Shown here: positions 1 through 6,425 of the stretch, piece by piece
How the letters are laid out: the number at the start of each line of letters is the position of its first letter
Position numbering within the stretch: the first letter of the stretch is position 1
Source of the DNA: an uncultured Sphingorhabdus sp.
GTDB taxonomy: Bacteria; Pseudomonadota; Alphaproteobacteria; Sphingomonadales; Sphingomonadaceae
Assembly (NCBI GenBank): GCA_937873665.1
Contig: CALMYW010000304.1
Span: forward strand, 1 to 14,527
DNA: 14,527 bases
Direction: 5' to 3'
Position numbers and translations under genes: made by a program
The notes under the pieces: generated by a model
The model's database searches: none
What the model was told of the DNA's origin: nothing
Seen by the model: only the letters and a program-made list of their open reading frames with translations

Positions 1-210
1 CTGACGATGGCCCACGGCCACAGCCGAAATTACACCACCTTGACGGACGCGACCAACAGATCCAGTGGAAAGGCTCGACAACGCGCTGTGCACATTCCCG
101 ATGAGCAGAGGTAGATCAGAAACGGCCACGCTATTATTGCTGACATGCGCTGCAACAATGTCTGCGGTCAGCGTAATGAATAATTCTGCATTTCCTTCAA
201 CGTCCGACAT
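1..210 (-). CDS. MucR/Ros-family transcriptional regulator, 5' part (cut by window edge)
   Basis: Seventy codons are visible, starting at the ATG at 210-208 and running off the left edge. The protein begins [20 protein letters not shown] and continues with [20 protein letters not shown]. This matches the N-terminal part of MucR/Ros regulators (a 'LTADIVsAyVSNN' block followed by 'LPxLI..VH.AL'). The Cys2His2 zinc finger that binds DNA would lie beyond the window. A strong ribosome binding site (GGAGGGAACC, directly before the ATG) fixes the start. In alphaproteobacteria these proteins control exopolysaccharide, motility and plasmid or symbiosis genes. The SRAP remnant lies upstream on the same strand, 66 bp away. 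The full length cannot be judged. Confidence 0.85.
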   Translation of the reverse strand, partial: MSDVEGNAELFITLTADIVAAHVSNNSVAVSDLPLLIGNVHSALSSLSTGSVGRVRQGGVISAVAVGHRQ

Positions 211-276
211 GGTTCCCTCCAAAGTAGCGCGACTGGACGTAATGGCTAAACAGAATTGATCAAGCAAGAAGAGCAG

Positions 277-864
277 CTATGGCAGATTTGCTCCGTCTCC
301 CTTAGCTCTATACCATTTTTCGGGCGTTCGATCCTCATCAAGAGGACCGGCCCAAGGCCGGCACAAACCCTTCGCCTGTTCGGGACTACCGAGCAGCCAG
401 TTTTCCCTATCTTGGGGGGCAATGATTACCGGCATTCGATCATGAATCCGAGATACAGGTGGCGCGCTCCGTGTCATCACCATCGAATATACATTACCCT
501 CCTCCTCCTCGCGCCAAATGCCGGCAACAGAGAAATGATCTCCGTCACCATAATCGCCGCGAGGAACTGAATACCAGGTTCTGGTCATATTGCCGGACGG
601 TCCCTCGGCCTCGGCAAAGCGCATAACCGGAATTAGGCATCTGCGGGTCGCAAAGCTCTCCCTCCACAGCGGAATGTGAAGGTTCTCGGAGCGAGCGTTG
701 TTCCAAATATCGGGCTTAATTTGTTTGGTCGGATCTCGCTTGCTGAATTTTGGCGTGGTAAACCCCCATTGCATCTTGTGAAGGCGCTCCTCGCTCGTCC
801 AGACAGCCCCCTGCCCTCCTGGATTGATCTCATCGCTGGGCAAATTGCAGGCGCGAGAAAACTA
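277..864 (-). pseudogene. SRAP (HMCES/YedK-type) abasic-site protein, N-terminus missing
   Basis: The reading frame encodes a SOS-response-associated peptidase domain (SRAP, formerly DUF159), a family that crosslinks abasic sites in single-stranded DNA through the N-terminal Cys2. Visible family landmarks are PGGQGAVW, MQWGF, the NNAR segment, RRCLIPV, AEAEGP and the HDRMP motif with its conserved histidine. The family normally starts Met-Cys and has roughly 25-35 residues before the PGG motif. Here the open frame begins only about ten residues before it, after an in-frame TAG near 868-870. A TTG at 843 is the only start-like codon I see ahead of the conserved core. Cys2 is therefore absent and the protein is probably inactive as a crosslinker. 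Homology stops about 15-20 bp before the inverted repeat at 883, so the loss probably came with the rearrangement there. Confidence 0.8.
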
Positions 865-882
865 AACAAGTTTTTCCGTTTT

Positions 883-927
883 GTTCTCAGTTAGCGTTGT
901 TTAGCGTACTTTCCACGCTCTGCCCTC
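883..927 (+). repeat. Left copy of ~45-bp inverted repeat, Tn3-family-like end
   Basis: Matches the reverse complement of 5016-5060 at about 40 of 45 positions by eye. Read inward from 927, the 38-bp core starts GAGGGCAGAGCG and ends ACGCTAAC. The partner copy ends ACGCTAAG, the typical inner end of Tn3-family 38-bp terminal repeats, although that family usually starts GGGG rather than GAGG. The core also contains a second TACGCTAAAC-like element. The gene remnant on the cluster side begins immediately after 927, which suggests that the GAGGGC edge is the element's outer end. Confidence 0.75.
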
Positions 928-1149
928 TGCTGGGCCCCGTCGCAATAGATCTTGACGGCGATAGGGCAGTGGCGCGGGGGCACAGCGTTGTTTTTTCGCA
1001 ACACTCCGTCGGGCTTCGAAGTCTGGCGCGTATCCGCCAATCGCTGGGAACTGGTCCGCACGGACGGCGGCTGGCGTGTCGAGCGGCGCGTGAACGCCCC
1101 GCTCGACGGCAGCGAAGGTGCACAGGCTTTGCTCGGGTTCAGTGGATAG
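928..1149 (+). pseudogene. NTF2/SnoaL-like C-terminal remnant, truncated and frameshifted
   Basis: Two frames join into one NTF2-fold C-terminus. The first reads GPVAIDLDGDRAVARGHSVV from about 934. The second continues PSGFEVWRVSANRWELVRTD, then GGWRVERRVNAPLDGS, and ends at the TAG at 1147-1149. The 'DGDRA.A.GHS' strand followed by 'VWRVSANRWELVRT..GWRV..R' is typical of SnoaL_4-type proteins. The frame change falls at or near the T6 run at 991-996, the likely slippage site. The 5' half of the gene is missing at the inverted-repeat edge (927/928). The remnant overlaps the 3' end of the dioxygenase gene tail to tail by 11 bp. It has no plausible start and is probably dead. Confidence 0.7.
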
Positions 1150-1972
1150 GCACGCCGTCGATCGTAATCCGGTGCATCAGCCGCCGGTGGCCATGATAAT
1201 CGTTGAGCGCATAATGCCAGGTCGATCGGTTGTCCCACATGGCAACCGTGCCCTGCTGCCATTTCAGGCGGCACTGGAATTCATCCTGTATTCCAACCGA
1301 GTAAAGATAGTTGAGGAGTGCAAGGCTTTCGTCGCGGCTCCAGCCTTCGATATGCGTCGTGAAAGCGGAATTGACATAGAGCAGTTTCTGCCCCGTATCT
1401 GGATGGCGGATCACCAGAGGGTGCACCGCATGTGTCTTGAGTTCCCGGCCTTTAAGATCAGATCCTTGATCAGAATTGCTGAGGAAGCCCTGCGGCCCGT
1501 AAATATGGTCTGCGGTGTGCACCGCACGCAAAGTTTCCAGCGTCGCCTTCAACCCGTCTGAAAGTGATTCATAAGCAGCCGCCATGCTGGAAAATAGCGT
1601 ATCGCCACCCACAGGTGGGAGCTCGCGTGCAACCAGGATCGATCCCATCGCGGGAATCTGGTCATAGCTATGGTCAGTGTGCCAGCCGCCGCCGATATTC
1701 GCCAATTGCGTCTCTGCCTTGCGGACTTCGGCAATTTCCGGGAATTTGCCATTCTCCGGAAAATAGTTGTTCACGACGATTGGTCCGATCTTGCGCGCGA
1801 AATCGATGTGCCCCTGTTCATCAATCTGCTGGTCGCGAAACACTACAAGACCGCGTGCCGCAAGCTCTGCCTTGATTGCCGCGACGTCGCCGTCGGTTAG
1901 ATTGTTCAGATCGAGTCCCAGCATCTCGGTGCCGACATGCTCTGACATCTTCTCCAACTGTATCGTCGTCAT
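1139..1972 (-). CDS. TauD/TfdA-family Fe(II)/2-oxoglutarate dioxygenase
   Basis: The 277-aa product starts MTTIQLEKMSEHVG; AGGAGAGAGGAA lies just before the ATG. It has the full TauD/TfdA fold signature. The iron ligands are His98 and Asp100 in WHTDHSYD and the distal His253 in WDNRSTWHYA. Arg264 and Arg268 in the HRRLMHR segment correspond to the 2-oxoglutarate-binding arginines. The GGDTLFSSM loop is also present. Length is normal for the family. These enzymes hydroxylate or cleave a co-substrate while decarboxylating 2-oxoglutarate; the family includes taurine, 2,4-D and alkylsulfate dioxygenases, so the substrate cannot be assigned from motifs. The SDR gene ends 29 bp upstream on the same strand, so the two are probably co-transcribed from the divergent promoter near 2760. 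All key residues are intact. Confidence 0.92.
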   Translation of the reverse strand: MTTIQLEKMSEHVGTEMLGLDLNNLTDGDVAAIKAELAARGLVVFRDQQIDEQGHIDFARKIGPIVVNNYFPENGKFPEIAEVRKAETQLANIGGGWHTDHSYDQIPAMGSILVARELPPVGGDTLFSSMAAAYESLSDGLKATLETLRAVHTADHIYGPQGFLSNSDQGSDLKGRELKTHAVHPLVIRHPDTGQKLLYVNSAFTTHIEGWSRDESLALLNYLYSVGIQDEFQCRLKWQQGTVAMWDNRSTWHYALNDYHGHRRLMHRITIDGVPIH

Positions 1973-2001
1973 TTCCTCTCTCCTTATCCTTATCCCAATG
2001 C

Positions 2002-2742
2002 CTATCCCGCCAGCTGCCCGCCGTCGATGGTGAACAGTGATCCAGTGATCTTGCGTGCCTCTTCGCTTGCCAGATAGGCAAAGAGTGCAGCGATATCCTC
2101 CGGCTCGCAACTGCCGTTTTCGAGCTTGGGCGCGTTGCGCATCACCAGATCCCAATTGACGTCGCCCGCTGGCGGGGCCGAATTGCCCATCGGCGTGTTG
2201 ACATGTCCTGGGCAGATAGCGTTGATGCGGACACCTTTTGCCGCAAACTCGACTGCCAGCCCCTTGGTGATCGCGGCGACGCCATGCTTCGATGCCGAAT
2301 AGGCGATGGTGTAAGCGATGCCCTGCAAGGCAGCGGTCGACGCGGTGTTGACGATATTGCCCTTACTCTTGATCAGGTGGGGGAGCGCGGCCTGACACAA
2401 TACGAAGACGCTTGTGGTGTTGATCTTCAATATGCGTTCGAAATCTTCGACCGCAAATTCGGTGCTCGGCCCCCATTTGAGCATGCCCGAAATATTGCAC
2501 AGCACGTCAAGCCCGTCGGCAGCCGCGGTAGCGACCAGCGCGCGGCAACTTTCAAAGTCGGTCGCATCGAATGGCTGGATACGCGGAGCGCTGTCCATCA
2601 TCTCTGCGGTTTTCTGCAAGCCCGCTTCGTTGACATCGCCGATGGTCACCGAGGCGCCTTCGCTGGCGAAGCGGATTGCGGTTGCCCTGCCAATCCCTGA
2701 AGCCGCGCCAGTTACCAAAACCTGCTTACCCTGAAAGCGCAT
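2002..2742 (-). CDS. Short-chain dehydrogenase/reductase (classical SDR)
   Basis: The 246-aa product is a cytosolic NAD(P)-dependent oxidoreductase of the classical SDR family. It shows the cofactor glycine motif TGAASGIG (residues 11-18), Asp36 after the second strand (favours NAD over NADP), a variant NNAG motif (NISG), and catalytic Asn108, Ser135, Tyr148 and Lys152 (AYSASK). CPG is followed by the substrate loop, and the C-terminus reads SLFTIDGGQLAG. A second in-frame ATG lies at 2754. I chose 2742 because GGAGGAACAG sits at correct spacing before it and the protein then begins at the usual distance from the glycine motif. It is the first gene of an SDR-dioxygenase pair and probably oxidises or reduces a hydroxyl/keto group of the same substrate. 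The substrate is unknown. Confidence 0.93.
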   Translation of the reverse strand: MRFQGKQVLVTGAASGIGRATAIRFASEGASVTIGDVNEAGLQKTAEMMDSAPRIQPFDATDFESCRALVATAAADGLDVLCNISGMLKWGPSTEFAVEDFERILKINTTSVFVLCQAALPHLIKSKGNIVNTASTAALQGIAYTIAYSASKHGVAAITKGLAVEFAAKGVRINAICPGHVNTPMGNSAPPAGDVNWDLVMRNAPKLENGSCEPEDIAALFAYLASEEARKITGSLFTIDGGQLAG

Positions 2743-2764
2743 CTGTTCCTCCATTAAACCTTGA

Positions 2765-2798
2765 TTTGCGTAATAACTGACTTCATTCTCTACGCAAA
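2765..2798. promoter_or_regulatory. Palindromic candidate operator in divergent promoter
   Basis: A perfect inverted repeat, TTTGCGTA (2765-2772) and TACGCAAA (2791-2798), is separated by 18 bp. It sits in the 68-bp gap between the divergent SDR and SnoaL genes. The right arm runs directly into the AAAGGAG ribosome binding site of the SnoaL gene, so a bound dimer would block expression in one or both directions. No regulator gene lies in the segment; one may have been lost with the truncated borders. The regulatory role is inferred from symmetry and position. Confidence 0.5.
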
Positions 2799-2810
2799 GG
2801 AGAAAGCGGG

Positions 2811-3314
2811 ATGGGAATCGAAGAAAGATTGCAGAGATTGGAGGATGATCGCGCTATCCGCGACCTCAAGGCGCGCTACCTTCGCGCCTGCGACAGCAAG
2901 GATCCTGAATCCGTTCGCGACTGCCTGCTGCCGACTGGCGCGGTGATTGCCTATGACGGCTTCCCGCCGTTCGACAATCGTGACGATTTTGTCGCCATCT
3001 ATTCCCAAATGGGCTGCGCGCCGGGGATATTCGATATCCACCATGGCGCAAACGGCATCGTGACTTTCGAAAGCGAAACCCGCGCGACGGGGCAGTGGTC
3101 GCTGTTCTTTCATAACATCAACTTGGCGACCAAGACGTTGACGCAAATGGGTGTCGAATATGACGATGTTTATGTGAAGCAGGATGGCCGCTGGTGGATG
3201 GCCGAAACGCGTTCGCGGCGGCTTTCCTGCCTGATCCATTCGGTCGATGATGCGGGCGCCACAATGGTCGCCGTGATGGGTGATCCCCCAGCCAGTTTCG
3301 GGGAGGCCGCATAA
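2811..3314 (+). CDS. SnoaL/NTF2-fold enzyme 1
   Basis: The 167-aa product has a SnoaL_4-type NTF2 cone fold: an N-terminal helix (EERLQRLEDDRAIRDLKARY), then the conserved Tyr23 and Asp28 (RYLRACD), a His77-His78 pair (DIHHGAN) and a C-terminal sheet (DDVYVKQDGRWWMAETRSRR). Such proteins work as dehydratases, isomerases or cyclases, or are catalytically dead. Many enzymes of this group have LEDR at the central strand, as the next gene does. This protein instead has FFHNIN with His101 at about that position, so its chemistry may differ. AAGGAG lies upstream at suitable spacing, fixing the start. Its stop overlaps the next start in TAATG, so translation is probably coupled. It is divergent to the SDR-dioxygenase pair. 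Confidence 0.85.
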   Translation: MGIEERLQRLEDDRAIRDLKARYLRACDSKDPESVRDCLLPTGAVIAYDGFPPFDNRDDFVAIYSQMGCAPGIFDIHHGANGIVTFESETRATGQWSLFFHNINLATKTLTQMGVEYDDVYVKQDGRWWMAETRSRRLSCLIHSVDDAGATMVAVMGDPPASFGEAA

Positions 3315-3841
3315 TGCCCTTCACCCTCCAGCAACTTTCCGACCTTGAGGATATCAAACAACTCAAGCACCGCTATTTCCGCTCGATCGATACCGGAAAC
3401 GAGCTTGAATTGGCCAGCGTGTTCACCGAGGATGTGACGATTGACTATCGCGGAGGCGGCTACCGCGCGAAGCTTCAGGGGCGGCAGAACATGGTCGATT
3501 TTATCGGCAGTGCATTCAACAGCGATATTGTTGCCCAGCATCACGGCCATTGCCCGGAGATCGGCTTTACCGGACCCGACAGTGCCGAGGGCACATGGTA
3601 TCTCGAGGATCGGTTCATCGATCCGATTCGGCAGGAAGACACGATCGGAACCGCGATCTACCGCGATCGCTACGTGCGGACTGCGGACGGCTGGAAAATC
3701 GCCCATAGCGAATATGACCGGGTTTACGAAATCGCCCGCCCGATCCCTGCGGACGAGCGGCTGAGCTTTCACCTATTGGCGAAAACGGGACGCAAACCGG
3801 AAGCGCGGATCGACACAACCAAATGGCTGGAATGGTATTGA
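3314..3841 (+). CDS. SnoaL/NTF2-fold enzyme 2, BaiE-like
   Basis: The 175-aa NTF2-fold protein follows the first SnoaL gene through a TAATG overlap. Its motif order, HRYFRSID (Tyr21, Asp26), QHHGHCPEI (His76, His77, His79), WYLEDRF (Asp99), then a strand with IYRDRYVRTADGWKI, follows the pattern I recall for the bile-acid 7-alpha-dehydratase BaiE and related steroid or terpene dehydratases. In those enzymes a Tyr, a His and an Asp in the cone line the active site. It is therefore a candidate dehydratase or isomerase, but the similarity is judged by eye and the substrate is open. A hairpin with a T-rich tail follows the stop immediately, ending the two-gene unit. Confidence 0.85.
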   Translation: MPFTLQQLSDLEDIKQLKHRYFRSIDTGNELELASVFTEDVTIDYRGGGYRAKLQGRQNMVDFIGSAFNSDIVAQHHGHCPEIGFTGPDSAEGTWYLEDRFIDPIRQEDTIGTAIYRDRYVRTADGWKIAHSEYDRVYEIARPIPADERLSFHLLAKTGRKPEARIDTTKWLEWY

Positions 3842-3863
3842 GGGGCACTAGGCCCCTGTTTTA
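3841..3863 (+). terminator. Rho-independent terminator between convergent genes
   Basis: The stem AGGGGC (3841-3846) and GCCCCT (3852-3857) around a 5-base loop is followed by GTTTTA. It starts at the last base of the second SnoaL gene. The stop of the monooxygenase remnant on the opposite strand lies in the T tract. The stem is only 6 bp but entirely contiguous and GC-rich. For the minus-strand gene there is no T run on the far side, so termination is probably mainly in the plus direction. Confidence 0.6.
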
Positions 3864-5015
3864 TACCATATCGAAAGCATCAAAATCGGGCTTTGCCATG
3901 GCGTCGGCAAAGGCATCATAATCCCAGGGCCAGGTGATCGGAACGCCGGTCTTGTCTAGGTACCAGCTTGTGCAGCCTGATCCAAAGATCGTTGCCTTTG
4001 CGGCCTTTATCCGACGATCTTCATAATCGTCAAAGGCTGCCTTGCTGGCAACAATGCCGCTGGCGTTGCTGCTCGACACACGATCCAGAAGTTGCGCGAC
4101 ATATCCCCATTGCCGTTCGGCTACGTCGATCAACGAGAAGTTTCCTACAGGCGAACTTGGCCCGTTGAAGAGGAAAAGGTTCGGGAAATCGGGGATGGAG
4201 ATGGCCATATAGGCGGCACAGCGTTCCGCCCAAGCATCCTCAATATCGCGGCCGTTCAGGCCCTTGATCGAGATCGGGCGGACAAAGCGATCGGTATGGA
4301 AGCCGGTTGCCAGCGCCAATATGTCGAGCGGGTGCAATATACCGTCATTGTCGATCACTCCTTCGGGTACGATCTCCTTGATACCGGAAACGATGGTTTC
4401 GACATTGGGCATCTGGGCGACGCTGTAATAATCGTAAGAATAGATAAGCCGCTTGCACGCGGCCTTATAGGTGGGGCGCAACTTCTCACGCAGCACCGGA
4501 TCGACGACCGCGTTTTCCAGGAAATTGCGGCAAATCTCCTCAATCTCATGGATCTGCGGGCTATCAAAATCGGTGATGCCCGAAGTAAAACGGCGGATAT
4601 TGGCCCAATAGGTCTCGTCATAGCGAATGGCATCAATGGCCTCGACGCTGGCGCGGAACCTCGCCTTGTCTTCTTCGCTATATTCGAAATTGGGGTATGG
4701 CATGATCCATTGCGGAGACCGCTGGAAATGGACAATATCATGGCCATGCTTGCCGAGATGGGTAACCATCTGCACGCCGGTCGACCCGTTTCCAATCACG
4801 CCTATGCGCTTACCGGTCAGATCGATGGCAGTATCCCACTGGGCTGTATGCATCGCGCGACCGGCGAAGCTTTCGAGCCCCTTTATATCGGGAATCTTTG
4901 GATGATGCAGCACGCCTGTCGCCATGATCGCGACATGAGCGCTGTCCTTGTGCCCGTCCTTGGTCTCGATATCCCAATGATCGCCAGACCAGACCATGCT
5001 GGCGATTTCGCTGTT
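3861..5015 (-). pseudogene. Baeyer-Villiger-type flavin monooxygenase, N-terminus missing
   Basis: About 380 residues of a class B flavin monooxygenase remain. Visible are the ATG motif ATGVLHHPKIP, the Baeyer-Villiger fingerprint FAGRAMHTAQW (F-x-G-x3-H-x3-W), the second Rossmann motif GVIGNGSTG that binds NADPH, and a late ALATGF motif. The family normally has about 490-550 residues, beginning with an FAD-binding GxGxxG fold. That domain, roughly the first 110-150 residues, is missing. Coding similarity seems to start at LNSEIAS, right at the inverted-repeat edge (5015/5016). The first ATG in the remaining frame is at 4997, with no clear ribosome binding site. Without the FAD domain it should be inactive. 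The intact enzyme would have turned a ketone of the pathway substrate into an ester or lactone. Confidence 0.88.
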
Positions 5016-5060
5016 GAGGGCAGAGCGTTGATGGTACGCTAAACAACGCTAAGAGAGAAC
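5016..5060 (-). repeat. Right copy of ~45-bp inverted repeat, Tn3-family-like end
   Basis: Inverted partner of 883-927. The 38 bp from 5016 begin GAGGGCAGAGCG and end with CAACGCTAAG at 5053. The length of 38 and the ACGCTAAG inner end are typical of Tn3-family terminal repeats, with the GAGG start as a deviation. The orientation puts the presumed element interior to the right, away from the catabolic genes, and the broken monooxygenase abuts the outer end. The 5 bp outside each copy (5011-5015 and 928-932) differ, so no target duplication is seen. No transposase or resolvase lies nearby. Confidence 0.75.
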
Positions 5061-5073
5061 GAAAGTCGAACGA

Positions 5074-5409
5074 TTAAGCTGCGCGAGCATCCTTTGGGAG
5101 ATTGAGTGTTTTTCTGCCGACAGAAGCAGCTGCGCGTTCCCAAAGAAAATCGCCGGAGAATGCGATATGCTCCCACATCGGGTATAAGGCAGCCTGTCGA
5201 TAATGAAAGCGCATCCAAGCGCCGCATTCAGGGCAAGGGCTTCGGCGATTGATGAGGGAATATTGTTCCCCTACCCTCGCGGACAGTTGCTCAATGTCAA
5301 TCTGCCGCTGCAGCCCACATTCGTGACACCAAGCAAAAGCCTCCCTGCCGGACACCAACATCTCTGCGAGCGTCTCGCAGTTTGACAATGGCAGGGGCCG
5401 AATCGACAT
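5074..5409 (-). CDS. Small zinc-ribbon-like hypothetical protein
   Basis: The 111-aa product has two CxxC knuckles, WCHECG and PCPECG, about 33 residues apart, which look like a four-cysteine zinc ribbon. The first is preceded by a short leader starting MSIRPLPLSNCETLAEML, and aromatic-rich residues follow the second (WMRFHYRQAALYPMWEH). I know of no function for this type. Similar small CxxC proteins occur as hypotheticals in alphaproteobacterial genomes, so it is more likely a structural or regulatory zinc protein than an enzyme. In-frame alternatives start at 5415 (ATG) and 5460 (TTG); no start has a clear ribosome binding site. The stop lies 13 bp from the inverted repeat, so the 3' end appears intact. 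Confidence 0.6.
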   Translation of the reverse strand: MSIRPLPLSNCETLAEMLVSGREAFAWCHECGLQRQIDIEQLSARVGEQYSLINRRSPCPECGAWMRFHYRQAALYPMWEHIAFSGDFLWERAAASVGRKTLNLPKDARAA

Positions 5410-5504
5410 TCCCATCGTTTGGAACAAATATGGTACACGTTGCAACAATGAAAGGGGCAACCAAGACCGGATACGATTGCCCCAACATATTAGAATTGCG
5501 ATCG

Positions 5505-6425
5505 TTAGCCGGTCTTAGTACTCTCGACAAATTCTTGCATTCGGGCCAGATCGTGCGCCCAAAACAGTGTAAGGCCGCCAGTCTGTGCTTGCTTCAGATT
5601 ACGGACCTTGAATACGCCGGACAACATCGCAACAGGTACGATCTGGTTGGTACCGAACTCTCGATGCCAAATTCCGGCTTTCACGGCTGCATCATTGTTG
5701 ATGCGTTTAACACTGTTGGTGGCGCTGTTGGAGACCTTGCACTCTATCGGCATAAGGCGACCATCGAACAAACGAACCGGAATATCTGCCTTCCTACTTC
5801 CTACCAACGCTTCCCCACAGAATTCGCCCTTTTCGGGGGCATCAGCGAGAGTGTTAATGACCCGCGTACCCGCATTCTTGAACCCCATATCGGTAAGAAA
5901 CGCCTTCACTGCCGATTCCTGCGCTTCCTTTCCAAGGTTACGCCGATCAGTAGACACACGCTGCGCTGTGATTAGGGCTGCGCTCGCTACAATCGCCACT
6001 GTCCGCTCTTCAGCCGTTGGCTCGCGATCCTCAGCAATCCACGGAAAGCGCAAAGGATCGACTGCGATCAATATCGTATCGAGTATTCGCTGTGCCTGGT
6101 CTGGGTTTGCTGCGATCACGCCGGGGGCGAGCGACGCGTCCGCAAGGACTTTTAAGTCATCGGCTGAGATTGGCGGCCCAGCCAAATAACGCAGCGCGTC
6201 GCCAAGCTGATCCCTGAAAACTGCCGCTAGCTGTTCGGGAGTTAACGATGACGGATTAGCGACACCATATTCATTAAAAAGGCGCTGAAATTGCATCTCA
6301 TATTTTGCAAAGGTAGAGATCCAGCGTTCCAAAGGTTCCTTCAATCGCTCGTCAATAAAAAGCTGACGCGATTTGCTGGCCTCGACAGTCAGCTCGGCCT
6401 CCGTCCATTGAGGCGGTGATTTCAT
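5505..6425 (-). CDS. XamI-family type II restriction endonuclease
   Basis: The 306-aa protein is recognised as the XamI type by its overall sequence and its pairing with an adenine methyltransferase. The prototype XamI cleaves GTCGAC. A PD-(D/E)XK-like core is visible: Asp214 in SRKADIPV, then Glu228 and Lys230 in MPIECKVSNS. The preceding helical region (KEAQESAVKAFLTDMGFKN) fits the fold. Its ATG overlaps the methyltransferase stop as ATGA, so it is translated last and by coupling. That order usually delays the nuclease until the methylase is present. The GC content looks lower than that of the backbone genes, in line with acquisition as a unit. The family call is firm; the specificity is inferred from family and from the promoter sites. 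Confidence 0.87.
   Translation of the reverse strand: MKSPPQWTEAELTVEASKSRQLFIDERLKEPLERWISTFAKYEMQFQRLFNEYGVANPSSLTPEQLAAVFRDQLGDALRYLAGPPISADDLKVLADASLAPGVIAANPDQAQRILDTILIAVDPLRFPWIAEDREPTAEERTVAIVASAALITAQRVSTDRRNLGKEAQESAVKAFLTDMGFKNAGTRVINTLADAPEKGEFCGEALVGSRKADIPVRLFDGRLMPIECKVSNSATNSVKRINNDAAVKAGIWHREFGTNQIVPVAMLSGVFKVRNLKQAQTGGLTLFWAHDLARMQEFVESTKTG

Noticed and set aside
928..5015. 5-bp target-site duplication outside the inverted repeats
   Set aside because: The outer pentamers TGCTG (928-932) and CTGTT (5011-5015) differ, and the sequences at 878-882 and 5061-5065 do not match either.
4092..5042. Long plus-strand reading frame (316 aa) opposite the monooxygenase
   Set aside because: It is the antisense of a clearly coding gene with Baeyer-Villiger motifs and has no recognisable domain of its own.
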